A DNA stretch of 64,000 nucleotides. Origin: Mactra quadrangularis. Taxonomy: Eukaryota; Mollusca; Bivalvia; Venerida; Mactridae. Location of the stretch: positions 34,595,264 to 34,659,263 of the forward strand of contig CM046298.1 of the NCBI GenBank assembly GCA_025267735.1, read 5' to 3'. The notes under the pieces are model-generated. The model did not search any database. It saw only the letters and a list, made by a program, of their open reading frames with translations, and was not told the DNA's origin. A program made the translations under genes and the position numbers. Positions 36,670-51,200 of the stretch are shown here, piece after piece. Position 1 is the stretch's first letter. Each line of letters begins with the position of its first letter.

Positions 36670-37778
36670 TATGTCATACATTGATTACAAATAAGCCACG
36701 ATTCATTCCTTTCTTAACAAGGGCTGCGTATTATCAAAAATCTTACAATATTATAACCATAAAGTATAAAAAAATTATGATTAAAATTGATCATGAGATT
36801 GTTGATAACATGGGCCCCTGATAAATATCATACATAAAAATTATCATATCAAATGTGCATGGATATTATAAAGTACTGTGTAATAAAATAGTTTTACCAG
36901 AAAGTGTTTCAATTGATGTGACAGTATGTGGATGGGTGCAGGAATATCTATATTACATGAAAGATGAAAACAGTAAATGTTATAACAATGTACTAACATT
37001 AAACAAAATATGTTAACAGAATAAAATAAACCAAACATATCCAATAATAAATAAATTTTGTAATTCTAATGCTAATGTAAGTACTGTGTATTGTACAAAA
37101 CGGGTAAAAGACTTTAGCAACACTAAGGCTATTACTATTCAACACTTTCAAAATACGCATTTCAGACAAACAATCATGATTTAATTGTAGTTAAAAGAAA
37201 TATTGACTTACATAATTATACAGTCCATTCACAATAACTCAAACCCACAAACTAGAATAGCCTAGATCCCTCAAAAGCACACTAAGTAATCAAACAAATA
37301 TTTTATATAATCCATTACAAACTTAACATTTATTTTGTGCTTTTAGAGCACTCAGTACAGAGAGTTTAAATTCTTCAATATCAAAAAGATCTAAATCTAA
37401 AAGGTTGTCAAGAATTAATAATGCAATACACTACCAGAAGATGCGATCACTTAAAGTTGGGATCACTCATATATTTGACAATTGCATGAATTTTTGAGCA
37501 ATCATGACTCAAACTTTAGAATTTAATAATAAAAACAACAATAAATACATATTTTATATAATCAATATAAATAATTTATATTCATTTGAAATTTAATACA
37601 CTTTACTATATACTATAGTCATTGTACATATAACTATTTATCTATACATAAACAAATGTCTCTAAAAACTTGGTTTTGTATTCAAAAAAATACTTATCTC
37701 CTTTTAGAGTTAATATTCCTGGTCACTATCTATCTCAAACCCAAGGGTCATAACTCCGCAAGGAGAATAGAAATTATC

Positions 37779-38083
37779 AATCTTCTAACCAGAGTTGTAT
37801 TTCCTAAGTTGAAATAATTGAGTAAGAATGACAACTCTGTAGGAAGATTAAATGCTTCAAACAAGAGTAGTCCTTCCTTATGGCAAATAGATGAGTAAGA
37901 ATGACAACTCTGTAAAAAGATTAAGACTAACCAATCTTTAAACAAGAGTTGTCCTTCCTTGTGACAAATAAATGAATAAGAAAGACAACTCTGTTAAAAG
38001 ATTTAAAAATAACAATATTCTATCCAGAGTTGTCCTCATGACAAATATTTGTCATGCAAGAATGACAACTCTGCTAGAAGATT
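37779..38083. repeat. four tandem 70-bp hairpin units in the huntingtin 3' flank
   Basis: Units at about 37779-37849, 37855-37922, 37933-38004 and 38014-38083. Each has AGAGTTGTCCTTCCTT-like sequence on the left and AAGAATGACAACTCT on the right, so each can fold back with a stem of about 16-20 bp around a loop of 25-30 nt. AATCTT / AAGATT extends the outer stem in the third unit. Compensating differences between units were not analysed rigorously. Confidence 0.8.
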
Positions 38084-39027
38084 GAGAAAAAGTGCATATA
38101 ATAACATTGCATAAACACTGATAGGGTATATAAAGCACATCAATGCACACACTTAATTTTCAATATATAAGAAATCACAAACCATAATGATAATGTTCAT
38201 TGCTACACAAGCTTAAGACTTTCAAATGATAAGTCATCACATGTAAGTTAGTGGAAAAAGAAAAAAATAACTGACACATTTTTTATTCAAAATTCAATTT
38301 GTCACATTGTAAAATATCAGTTATTTAGTAACATATACATGTATTTAACTTTTAAAACAACATACTTATCATATATAATTACTTACAAAAATTCAAAATG
38401 AGTTAAGACGTGATATTTCAAGTCTAACTATACTTAAAGAAATTAACAAAATTTGTCAGAAATTTCCAGTACTACCAAACTTCTGAGTTCTGCTGTAATG
38501 AAGATTCAATAAAAAACCCTGTTTACAATATGAATCTAGAAATTTACTTTCATAAAATTAAAATCATATCTAACACATTCATAATAATCTCTATTCAAAA
38601 TAATTACCGGGTACATGTATAGGAAAGTCACAATAAGTGTTGATCTCCAGTACCACACATCACTTTAACAAAACCCAGTAATAAAGCAGTATTAAATTAT
38701 CAAACACCTCTAAGGAGTCACATGTTGTTTACTCCATATGTTAAGCACTAACTTAGAATCTGAAAACATACTCTAACTCATAGTGCTTATAATGTAGTCA
38801 TGTTACATTAAGGTTCACTATAGTCTATAGTAAAGTCAGGGTTGCTATGGCAAGCAGGATCTTGAATCAAATGGCTATTTATTGCAGCAAAACTTGAAAA
38901 CACTTAAGCCAAATTGCACATCTGTCATATAAAAAATGACAAAAATAAGAATATTTTAATTATGCCCCATAATTTCATTTTAGTGGCAACATAGTCAAAT
39001 GTTGGCCAATTCAGAACTAGTGATTGA

Positions 39028-39232
39028 TCAACTTGAAGATTTAGATAGACAAGCTAACAGTTCAGAGTATGGTGATTCTTGAACATTAGATCCAGCTATC
39101 TGAAACGTAGACTGGAAGGTACGTCTTTGTTTCTCATCAGAAAGTTGATCGTAAAAATCTAACGCAGCAAGAACAAATAGTCTTCTATCTATTGTGTCTA
39201 TCTTTCCCATCCTTGTAAGAACATATGACAAT
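39028..39232 (-). CDS. HTT: huntingtin last exon with stop
   Basis: Acceptor CACCTTCAG at 39233-39241. It encodes [20 protein letters not shown] ... [13 protein letters not shown] ... [15 protein letters not shown] then TGA. Human huntingtin has ISRMGKLEQVD ... DRRAFQSVLE ... SPYHRLLTCLRNV at the same place. Confidence 0.96.
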
Positions 39233-42200
39233 CTGAAGGTGAAGGTCAAGGTTAAATCAATGTCATTGAAGGTCAAGGTAAAATCAAGGTCATTTAGAAA
39301 CAATTTGAATTTATAAAAAACTAGAAACAGAACAAAAGCAATGTAAAACATTTCTACTAAATTGAAAAATTTATTCACATTTTTTACCTACTGGTACATA
39401 TTTCTATTCTATTACTGTTAAATACTGCTCCATTATATTGATAGAATGAACCTTGGTCGGTAGTGCAGTTGGTAGCAAGCATAGATTTCGAATCTTGTGA
39501 CCCAAATGGGGTACAGTTTTTAATCCTACCCAAAAAAGTTATACCCTTCCATGAAAATTTGACAATAATGTCAATTTTCCTCCATTAATAAGGTATATGG
39601 AGAAGTTTCTGGCCTTGTGGAAGGGTAGGTGAGTACTGGTTATAGACAAGGGTCCAGGAAAGCTAGGTTAGGTGAGCTGGATGCCTTAAAATAACCTAAA
39701 AAATTGTGTTGACAGGGCTTAAAACCCAGTATAAATAAATAAGTCTAAGTTTGGCCATATTTGAAAATTTCAAACTTTGGCTAATACACTTTTTTTTACT
39801 TTTAAAAAGTAAAAATTCCCTGCTTTTTTACTCCAGTATCAACACTCAAGTTGACTTTTCCATCCAACTCACCTGGACTAATTTCTTCTACACTTACATG
39901 AACTCCTTTCAACAAGAATCCTAAGACAAGCTTGTTTCTTCTTTTTTGTCTGGTTAATGCAACACTGCTCTAACTCATTTTCACAATATCATTCATGAGG
40001 CATGAAAATCATACTCATTCTTTTAATATCTTTACCATAAAGCAAAATTCCAAGAAGGCCATTACTAAAGTCAAGTAAACATTCAAATCTGTTCACTATA
40101 AAAGCAATTTACAAAATGTAAAATAGTAATTGAGGGGGAAAAATCAAGTTTGAACAGTGTTCAGACAAGGTTTTCAATATTCACTTTCCTTCAACTAAAA
40201 CTTCATCAAAATGTTATAATCTTATAAAAAGGATACAAGTTTCTCAACCACACATTAGTAGAAGCACTAATGAAGAAACAAGTTAGTGACCACATTGCCA
40301 TGGATACTGGTGTTCTTTGTGTAAAATTAGATAATGATAACATCACCCAATCACGTAATAAACTATGCTGTCTTTGATCATGTAAATTGCTGAATACCTG
40401 AAGTTATACATAATTATCATATATATCATAAAAATACAATAAAACATAAGTCAATAACAGAACAAAACTGAACATCTCATTAATTTTTGTCACAAATTAC
40501 AAAATAAAAACATAATCAATTTCACAGGTTGTGCTTGACTATCTGTTGATTGACAGCATGCCCCTAATAGAGACAGCATGCGTATCAGATAAATTTTCTG
40601 ATGGTCAATCATTAATGAGATACCAACTTTTTGTATTTCATTTGATTTGCTTTACCATTAGAATGTTATTATGAATGTGTTTTGTTTCCCCGGAGGGAAG
40701 TGGGCCGATCCCGGAGGTACTGCAATACCGGGCCAACCCGTGGCGAGAGCGGAGCAAGCCCCTGACATCTCACCTGTGTCCAAAAATCAGTTTAATATCG
40801 AAGTCCCCCAATGGGGGACGTATCAGATATTAAGCTGATAAGAACAGATACTACACTTTGATCTTAGCCAAAAGGCCGAGAAGCGATAACTACAGCAAGT
40901 TCAGGAACATTTTATATACTACCACTTAAAAACTATGTAGAGACTTTCTTCAACAAAACTTAAAGTGTGTATAATAAATGTATACACATTACAAGTCACA
41001 ATGGAATCAATTAAACATATTCTATTTTCATTATTGTAATAATAAAAAGTAATTGTTTTTGTTAAAATGCATTGCAACCTTAAGAAAATTACATAATTAA
41101 AATTAATTAAGACATTGTCAAGGGAAGCAACTATATTCATTCATTGTTTATCGATTTTCTTCAAATAAAAAGTATTTTTGTGCATAATAATCCTTTCTAG
41201 AGCAGATAGTGAAAAAGATTTGATGATCGGGCCGTTTTTACGAGCTTAGTGACGAGTTGAAAACTACTACCGTTGAACAGGCGTTAGAGACCTTTTCTCT
41301 ATATATACTATAATAAGGAAAAATTGAGTCAGTCACCTGTGTTATTATCATTATTGTAGACTGAAATCATATACATGTACATTGAAATGTATTTTATATT
41401 ATTATTTTCAGTAAAAATTAAGTTAAGATTTAAAAATATTAAAATATTTAATTTTCAAACCAATGTTTGTGACATATGAAGGAAGTCAATCTCACTTATG
41501 TTATATTATTTACATCTTTTAATACCCTTATTTATGATTATGTCAATCAAGCTTTCTTTGAAAATGTTTAATCATTTCCTGACTTAACATATGTTGGCTT
41601 CAGGGTTTTAAATGCTACTCTATATAATAATTCAAATTATTATCAGCTATTCTCAAGATAAAATCTTTATAAAAAGCTTACCTGGAAAACAACTTTAGCA
41701 ATTAATTGAGGATATGGTTGTTGACTAGATAAGAACTCTCCTATAACTTTATTCATGATATCTTGTGCTGGGAAGAAATCAGCTAGGAATGCTGGTAATA
41801 CTCTAGATATTACACGAGCTTCATACGGGTAACCTTTCTTTATCCTAGAAATATACAATAAAGTTTTGCAGTAAAGATACTGTCCCATGACAGGGATGTT
41901 GCATTCTATCCCCCCCTCCTGTGCATAGCCCCTAAAACGTAATACTCAAGGGTGTTATTGGATCAGCCAGAGCAAAGTTCTGCTGTGAAAAAACCCTTGG
42001 TTATTGCAAAATTCTGTGATTTTGAGAATGCCTAAGTTGAGTAGAAAAAAGTCCCTAGATGTCTTGACAAAGCTCAAGCCATCATCAACTTTCCTACTTG
42101 ATACCAATGTAGAAGCCAGAATTGACAAAGAAATACAAATGTATTTTATAATCAAACTCTCTAAGAAAGTATAAAGAAGGTATCAAAGCCACAATGTCAG

Positions 42201-45200
42201 GATTGTTAGTCAAACCATCTAGATTACTTGCTTAAATGAAATTATACATACATGTGGACTAACGTATGTTGCATACTACTCTAACGTATCAGAGTTAAAT
42301 GTCAAGTTTTCAAACTGGTTTCTTTGGTCGGGTTAAAAGCTGTAGCATCACATTTTATATGTCATATCACGGAGGCCAATCAACCCACTTACCATTCCTG
42401 AATAAATCTATGGTAGACTTGAGTGCAACTCACTGAGCTATCTAGGTTGGCTAATAAAATATCTAAATATTTACCTATCAAACAGTGTGGTAACACGTTC
42501 CATAGCTAATATTAATGATTCAGGATCTTGTAATAGATTTCCTGGTTCTTCTAATGTAAAACTTTCATGATCTCTTGGTCGAGGACTATAACCATCATAT
42601 TGTTTACCTATAAAACAAATACTTACATTGTATATTTTATAGTTCACATAGTTCACAAAGTGATTGAGCCGGATGTGTAATACACAGAAACACTCTGTTT
42701 TTAATAGGTTCCAATGATATTTCATTGAAGGATAGACTCATTGATATGAGTTATGACTCAGTCCCATAAAATCATGGCTTGTTACAGACCCGTATGTGCT
42801 GACAGTTGTAGACCGTTGGAAGCCTTGCGTATCAAGGTGACGGTACACACATGGTACAAAATAACACACCTGTATGGAGCCATAGCTGGAAGATAATGCA
42901 TATTATGCATGTTTAATCCATACTCAGCCACGATTTTGCTTATGATGTGACTCTGAAACTGATACGTGTATCCTGGGCTCATCTCACTGACCCTGGTAAA
43001 GACGTAACAGTCCGTACGGGTACGCAAGAGTTCGTACGGTCCTTGTTTGCATGGCGCCCGTACAGTGCCCTCACGGCTATTTCTATGATTATGGGACTGT
43101 AGCTTCACTTCTTCACTTAAATGTTCAGTATGTTTTATTCATGATACAAGTCATTCATTGTCTTATCTCACTAGATGACCTAAGCCTGAGACAAGTTGAA
43201 ATTGATTCAGGATAGTGAAAATTACATTTTTTCTCATAGTTAGGCTAATTTATAATACAGCCCTTTACTATTTAACATAAAAAACTAGGCTAATATGTGC
43301 TTGAGAAAATTTGCTGTAATGACTGCTGCAATTAAATAAATTCAACTTCTTGAAGACACAAATATCCAAGATTTAACTCTCAATAGGGTAAACTTCAGAA
43401 TTCAACATTATTGTTTTTCTGCAGTGAAATAGAATAACTGATATCTGTTATAATTATTTTAAAGCAGAATAGCAGGGTGCTGTACCCTGTCCTTCTCTCC
43501 TCCTTGCCCCCCCCCCCTTCCTAACCAGAAAATAGTAACTTTGAAACATCAACCATCTGATGCGCCTAGCATCACACTTTTTGAAAGATAATTTATGGAC
43601 AACACCTACCTGAATACATACAAGTAAACAATAAACCAAGAGCTGCTAGGGATCTCTGAGGACTTGGTAAACATACTCTGTAAAATATATAATATGTAAA
43701 CATAAGATATCACAAACCAGGTAGCATAGCAACACTAGCCAGGCAACATGGAAAAAGTATACAATATGAGAAAGCATTTGTCAAGTAGCATGGTTAAACA
43801 ACAACAAACTTATCATGTTTTTATATACTGCTTTAACTCAGAAATAACATACAATTGTCTATATTTTATTCAGCGATATTTTTACCTCTGCGTCCCGCGT
43901 CCCTGACGCACAATTTTAGCTAAAAACCCATTGCTTCTTGACATGTGCGTCCAGCTGGATGCATAACACCGTGGAAGTGGCAAGTAGACGTGTTAAATAA
44001 AATCGGCGGGCTTAAACAAATGACGACTCAGATCAGAGTTTTGCGTTATTAATAGCTGTTATTAACAACTTTACACCGTTAAACGTCATATGTTCTAGTA
44101 TTACGACATATTTCATTGGTTCTGTATTATCAGTGACCAATCAAACCGACTTTTATATTGTATTCGGTTGTTGATATCAACAGGCTTTATTGATGGCGTA
44201 ATTTAGGAGTCATCACCTCGCTTTCTAGTTAAATACTGGTGTTCAGTTTCTTCTTGTACATAACAAGTGTTTGGTACATTAGCGATGCTAGTTATAAATC
44301 TTTTCAAATTGCAACCCTAAGAGGTCATTAGTTAAGCACTTTGATTTAAAATTTACGACCAAATCTCTGTCAAACACAGTGAGGAATGGTAAAAGTTCTA
44401 ACGGTCTAAACTTTTATTATGCCTAATCAATTATTACCACGGTTACAATTTGTTAATAAACTTGAAGTCAATAAGTATAAAAGCTGACCCTAACTAGCTC
44501 ATTTCATGATGGTTTCTCAATTATATGATCGTTGAATCCATCCTGTATCATTGTTTTAACATGATGACGATCTGCGCCGTGAAACATTCGTCCTCAATAA
44601 TGTTCGTACTCGATACGTTATGAACAAGACGTTATAAAAGACAGATTTTAAAAATTTTCATTTGACAATTTTTTATCAACTTGATTAACTTGAAAAATAT
44701 GTCAACTGAATGGACATTTATACGGTTAAATAAGTTGATAAGAATACATATTTGATCAGACTTAAACTGTAAATAAATTACTTATTTTGTGAACTGTGTT
44801 ATCAAATATTTGTAATATCCAAGTTTTCTTATGAAAAATCATCAGAATTACTGAAAGATGCATTCAGGGTAAATAAAATGACTGTTGATGGTTGTATACA
44901 AAAGTATCTAAAGAGTTGTGAAATGCAATGTATATCAACTAAATGCATTATCAATAATATTTATTATTATGGACTGATTTCCACCATCATTTATACAACA
45001 TTTTGGACTCTTGCTTAAGAAATATTTTTGATTCTTTATAAGTTGCCATATGAGTCATTGACTATTAACTTTTGAAGCCTGAGTTAGAGACACATGCTGG
45101 ATAGTTCTTGTGATTTCTTACCCAAAGAAATAAAAAAAATCACAAGACTTAGGTTGCATCCTAAAATAAACATAGTTTGTTTGGTGTATATGATATAAAC

Positions 45201-48200
45201 ATTTCAGCAACTTTTCAATTTTTACATGATTATTCCATCTGTCAACTGATTATTTGGGCAGACAGAAAGTCTGACCATATATGCCTGTTTAACTGATAGT
45301 TTGAAGTCTTTGATACAGACTGAGTCTGAGTCAATACAACATGGAAATCTTAATTTCAATTTATTGTTTAGCTTTCCTGCAGTTTTGAAAGTGATACATG
45401 ATTTATTGAGTTTACACTGTTATTAAAAGTGAAAGTTCATAAAGACATGTAGCTGGATGTTTGATTGTATATGCAGGGACCCATTCTTTCCGTCATGGAC
45501 CCATTGTTTTAAAACATGTGAGTCCTGTCGGACCCATTGAATTCATTTCTAAAAATATCGTTGTTTATTGTATGATATAATATAGACACAAGCTTTGATG
45601 TACCAAGAATAAATAACAAGAGTCTTAGCAGGAGTTATTTTGTAAGCACATCAAAACAATTATACAAAACAAGAAATATAATGTAAAAACCACATAAAAA
45701 CCAGATTTTTCTCAGATGGGGAAAACTTAGATCAAGTTTATGCTGTTACAAAAGAAACTTAAGCGCAAAAATACAAAGGGAAATAATCCATAAAAGTCAG
45801 GTACAGTTGCAGTAACTTTCTAATTTTGTTTATCACATGGTATGTTATCATTGTATAAAGTTTCATGAAGATCTGACAATAAATGGCTGAAATACAAGGT
45901 GAATAAAAACTTTAATGCAATTGTTACCGACATTGACGCTCACGGGCCAGCCCAACTGTCTGCCCTGGTTTAGCCAAACTTAAATCTAATTTTTTTTTGT
46001 TGACAAATGCAGCTAACAATTTTAGCTGTGAAATGAAATCTGATAAAAATGACATATATCATGTTCAGATGGTTAGGACATTTTTGTATATTTTTGCTAA
46101 TTTAGGAAGCATAAGTTACCTTACAATCACTCAAAGACAAACATCAACAAAATACAAACAACATGAAAATAGGAATTCTACATAAACATTATGCATATAA
46201 ACAAAAACAAAAACCTACACCAATGAAATACAACACAACAAACAAAAAATGAAAATCAAATTTTAGTTATAATTCCCTTTTAGAAAAACTATGGGTATTC
46301 TGTTTCAATACAAATCATCACCTGATATCAACATTTACCTAATTGTTTTTACTTCCATCACGATGAAGAAGTATATTTCTTCAGTATTAGTCAACTTTAT
46401 TCAACTGTCAGCATCTCAAACATTAATCCTACTGATTTGAATACTCGAAATTTGCTTGATTATTAACCATACATAATCACTACAGTACTTTTGTACTGTA
46501 GGATTATCAAACAATGTTTAAGTATATAAATCAGGGGGATAAGTACCAGCCAAACCTTGAGTATGCAACAGAATGTAAGATATTGTAGCAGCTATTAGCA
46601 CAAAAAATGACTTAAAATAGTAAAACTGATATCATTGAACACAAAATGAGCATACAGAAAAAGTGAAACACATGTTGCAGGTTTAGGGCAAAATGGTTGT
46701 AATTAATTATTTTCTTATATAAACCCGCAATGTAGTCCTAACAAATTAACCTGAGCTTGAACTTAATGCATGAATACATTACACTGTTTGCATTCATCAT
46801 CATATTGAATATTCCATCAGAAATTCATAATATAGCTTAAGTAAAGCAAGTGATTATAATAATTAGATAGCTCTAGAGACTAGTTCAGGTTGATAATGTA
46901 GTACTATAAAAAGAATGCTTAGGCATGACTACATGTCGAGTATAGAGACAGACAAAGATGAATGTTTAAAGCAAAGAATCTGAAAGTAATTTCTTTTTAT
47001 ATATCGCGGGCTGAGCGCAAAACAGTCGTAACTTATTCTTTTTCAATTTGAGTTACGACAGTTTTGCACTAAACCCGCGATATAAAACACAACATTGGTA
47101 TACTTTAAACAAAACTTGAAGCAACATTAAAATGCTGTCTTAGTATAGTATTCAGTTGGATACCGAAAAGTTTTTACACTCTGTACTTCTCCATTTAATA
47201 ATGTTTCGGCTCATAGCCTTTCTCAAACATGGATATATTTTCAAAAATTTAACTACCTCTTCTCTACTATTACATAATAAAATACATAATAAAATGGTAA
47301 CTGTTATTTGATGTCAATCATATGGTAAGAAGAGAAGATGTAGTAAAATTTTAAAAAATATATCCATGTTTGAGAAAGGCTCTTCAGCCAAAACATTATT
47401 AAATGGATAAGTTTTGAGAGTAAAATGTAGAACAGAAATAGAATCTCAGATCTCTCAAACAGCTAGAAGTACTAGTAAATTGTTTTACAGACAGTGTTTT
47501 ACAAGTCAGCAAAATAATTTAATCTACATTCTTTATAATTTACATGTTACACTCATTTTGAGCGGAGAATACTTAAGCCAGGAGATAAGCCAGGGATTTT
47601 ATATAACAGGGATAATTTGTAACCACATAGATTTACAGAAAATTTCACTGTCGTGGCTATTATTTCGGCTCATACTGATAACAAGTATTACAAGTTTAAA
47701 AAAAGATATTCACGTAAAATTTTGTACCAGAACCATTAACATTAAGGTTAGGAAAAATGTGCTTCTAGATGATCTTGATGTAAATTATGCTCACAGACTG
47801 TTTCACAAAATTATGCATTTTTTCGACAATCTGTCATTTTCAGTTCTTATTTACATCACCTAGAGTCATATTTTGGTCATAACTGCAACAAATTGTTGTC
47901 AAGAAACATTCACAAGTTGCATGGAAGACATGTACAAAAACATAAATCAAGTTTTTAAACTCTGGAATAGTTTGTACAGCCTGCTTCAGCCAGTGATAGA
48001 CAGTGACAAACATGAATATTCAAAATAGCACTTCGTTGCAAATGTCATATAAAATCCCTGAATAAGCCAACATAAAAACATAACAATAAATAGTCTTGTT
48101 TCATTAACTAGTCACAACTTGAATAATTACACGGTCACTGAATGTGTTATTATTCAACTTCTTTGATTATTGATGAACTAACTATATAAGCAGGGATTTG

Positions 48201-51200
48201 AATATCAGGGAAATAAGTTCGGAAGGAGTTAAAAATGATTCAGGGACTGTTTAATTATCTAAGTTGTAACAGGTTAATAAAACAGAGCTATACATTTAAT
48301 TCAAATCAATGGATCAGCACAAGACTACTAGCAAATAAAGAAGGATGAAGACTAGTTTTGCAATGACCCATCAAAATATCATTCAGCAAACCACAAGATA
48401 ATCACAGACATTATAAACAAGTAAATCTGTGAGCTAATGCTCACTAGTGATACCCCCGCAAAAATCTAAAAATATGCGTCAAACAGGAAGTAGATAAGCA
48501 AGGAGCATGAAATTGCTTTACACCACATGGGACTATGGGATGAAGCAATATGCAAAGTATTAGGCTGCTGCATGTTATAGTTGCTGAGAAAACTGCGACG
48601 GAAATTTTGTAACGGACGGACGCACGCACGGACAAGGGTAAAACAGTATACCCCCCTCTTCTTCGAAGCGGGGGTATAATAAAACAGTATACCCCCTCTT
48701 CTTCGAAGCGGGGGTACAATTATGAAACATAAATATCAAACAGAGAATACTGATCTAGACATAGCTAAGTCATCCAGTATACTTACTTTACAAAACTAAA
48801 AAATATATAAATGATTCAAACATATAAGTGATTATGTAGCTAACAGCATATGTTTAATGATAATAAACTCAGTTGCATAAACTTCCTGATAAAGGACAAA
48901 TGATAAAAAACAAACTATAAATCATATAAGCTGTATCTTTCATGTTTTATGCCACTTTTAGCAACTTTCAGTATTTAGATCATAAGACACACACAAAATG
49001 TACAAAAGTTCGCCAAACCAGCTTCCCTGTACTTGATTTTTACCACTTACAATCTTTCCTGTGTATGGAGTTGGTAACATCCCTCGTTTGTAACCCAAAA
49101 CTATCAAGTTCAATAATCAAAGACTGGATGAGGAAAACAAGAGCACTCCAAGGACAGTGTGCTCAACTTTTCTAGTGTTTTGTTCATGGCAAGGCTTATC
49201 TTTAAACAAAAGTGCTTTCAAGACAGGACTTAATTTTTCACAAGAAAAAAATCAGCCATTACTCATTTTCTTCAAAAAGATGAGCTAATAAATTTCAATG
49301 GTAAAATTTTAAGTCAGGTTTACTAACCAGAGAATAACATAGTATAACATGACATTTAAGTAACCAAGGTGAAAACTCAACATACCAGTAGGTTTCACAT
49401 TAACGCATCTTAGTAAGGAGATATAAAGATAAGTAGTTAATAAAATCTACCCCCTGAAAGGACTATTGGATGTTATCAATACAGGTCAGAGTAAGAATAA
49501 ACTATGAAAACTAACCCAAACACCAGGTATATTGTAAACAATAAAATAAACTTAAAAAAGGGTAGATTAAACAAACAAAAATGAGCATAATGCTAAAGGA
49601 ACTAGGGCTAAAAACCTCAAGCAGTAACAGAAACGATAATAATGCTGAGAACTCGTAACAGACAAATGGAGGACATGTTAACCCCAAACAATTACAATGG
49701 TGGAATTAAAGACATATAAACCTCAAACCATAACAAAACAATGGTTAAAATACTGAGGACTTTTAATGGACCAATAGCAGGACATGTTAACCCTGTAACT
49801 CAACAATGGAGGTATTGAGGACAAATAACTGAACAATGGAAGCAATGATTTAACTTTAAAATGATACCTTTTTCTGTGAACTATTAAGCTATGAAATCAG
49901 CAAAATATAAAACAGTAACAACAATATTCAAATGTATACATGGTGCCAGTTTGTCAGTATGCAAAAATAAGCAGTTGCCTAGTTGCTCAAGACAACCAGA
50001 ATTTCTTTCACGCAACACAAATTCCACATGGAAGATAACAAATTTGCAAAGACCAAAGACCACAAAGGAAATAAAGACTAGTTCTTTTTTGCGTTATCCT
50101 TGGTATTGGGAAGCATGTCAGTACTAAATGCAAATGCAACTTTTTAAATGTTCTGTTTTAAATCATTGTTTTGGTAGTAAGAACTATAAATTGCATTCAT
50201 ATTCTGTCAGATTATATTAGCTGTACATACACTACCCTCCAAAAGTTCCTTCACACATTTTATAATTTACAATTTACATTGTACTAAATAGAAATTCAAA
50301 AATTTGTACAAGCAATTTTTTGCTAAATGACTTTAAATTTTGCTTTTTGAAACCAGTACTTTTTTCCTATGAATATGAAATTAGAAAAATATCTCAAACT
50401 TGATACTGGCTGATTGGGACACAATGACCAAAGTTTCGGAGGCTGATAAATAACTTTTGATGCAACTCAAAAAATAAAATGTATCAATAGAAAAACCATT
50501 TTCATTGCATGAATAATGAATTAAATAAATAATGATAAAATAATTCTGCAAATTTGAACATAGAAAATGTAGCAATTTAATTAATTGTACTTTGAAGAAA
50601 CTTTTAGAGGGCATTGTATAAGTGTTACCTACTGCTGAAATATATCTATCTATCTACATAACAGAACAGTTTTTGTTACTATGTGTTTACTAATCTTTAA
50701 ATCACACAATAGTGAATCCTAGCAATGGATTGATAGTGTAACTTGTCTATTTCATAAACGTCAGACAGTCAGAATTTTTGTAACAAATTTACAACTTTCA
50801 ATTTTTAACTTTGATGATAAATACAATACAGTGGATCTTGTGTTAAGCGACCATCCAAGGGAGAGACAAAAAGTGGTCGTTTAAGACAATGGTCTCTTAA
50901 GACAAATGTTGATTACCGACCTTGAAGCCGTTCTGACAATCTAAAATTCGTCATTTTCATAGAACATTTTCTGTCAACGGGACGATTTCAACCGCATGGG
51001 CTTTTATTTAAATGTTGTCAAATGCATACAAATAATGGGCAAATCGATTTTTCTTTTTTCAAAACATCCTAAATTCAGCTTCAAATTGCAATAATTTATT
51101 TATGTAATTTACATATAACTTATGTTTAAATAACGATTGCGAAACGGCCATTTTTGTTTACGTACATGTTAAAATCCGTTATTCCCAGACATTTTCGCCA

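Larger units (their letters stand above)
34359..39027 (-). other. 3' flank and possible long 3' UTR of huntingtin
   Basis: This AT-rich stretch is poorer in mobile elements than its surroundings. On the minus strand the first AATAAA after the stop is at 38878-38883; others lie near 37331, 36230, 36191 and 34452. Four tandem hairpins (37779-38083) and one Tc1-type MITE (36421-36669) lie inside. Human huntingtin also has long alternative 3' UTRs, but which signal is used here cannot be told from sequence. Confidence 0.4.

Noticed and set aside
42782..43108. 108-codon minus-strand ORF as a huntingtin exon
   Set aside because: The flanking exons join in frame and align to human huntingtin without it, and it lies within an insertion with inverted ends.
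47414..47863. 149-codon ORF as a gene nested in the huntingtin intron
   Set aside because: No recognisable domain and low-complexity composition; part of it overlaps repeat sequence also found at 54795-54850.
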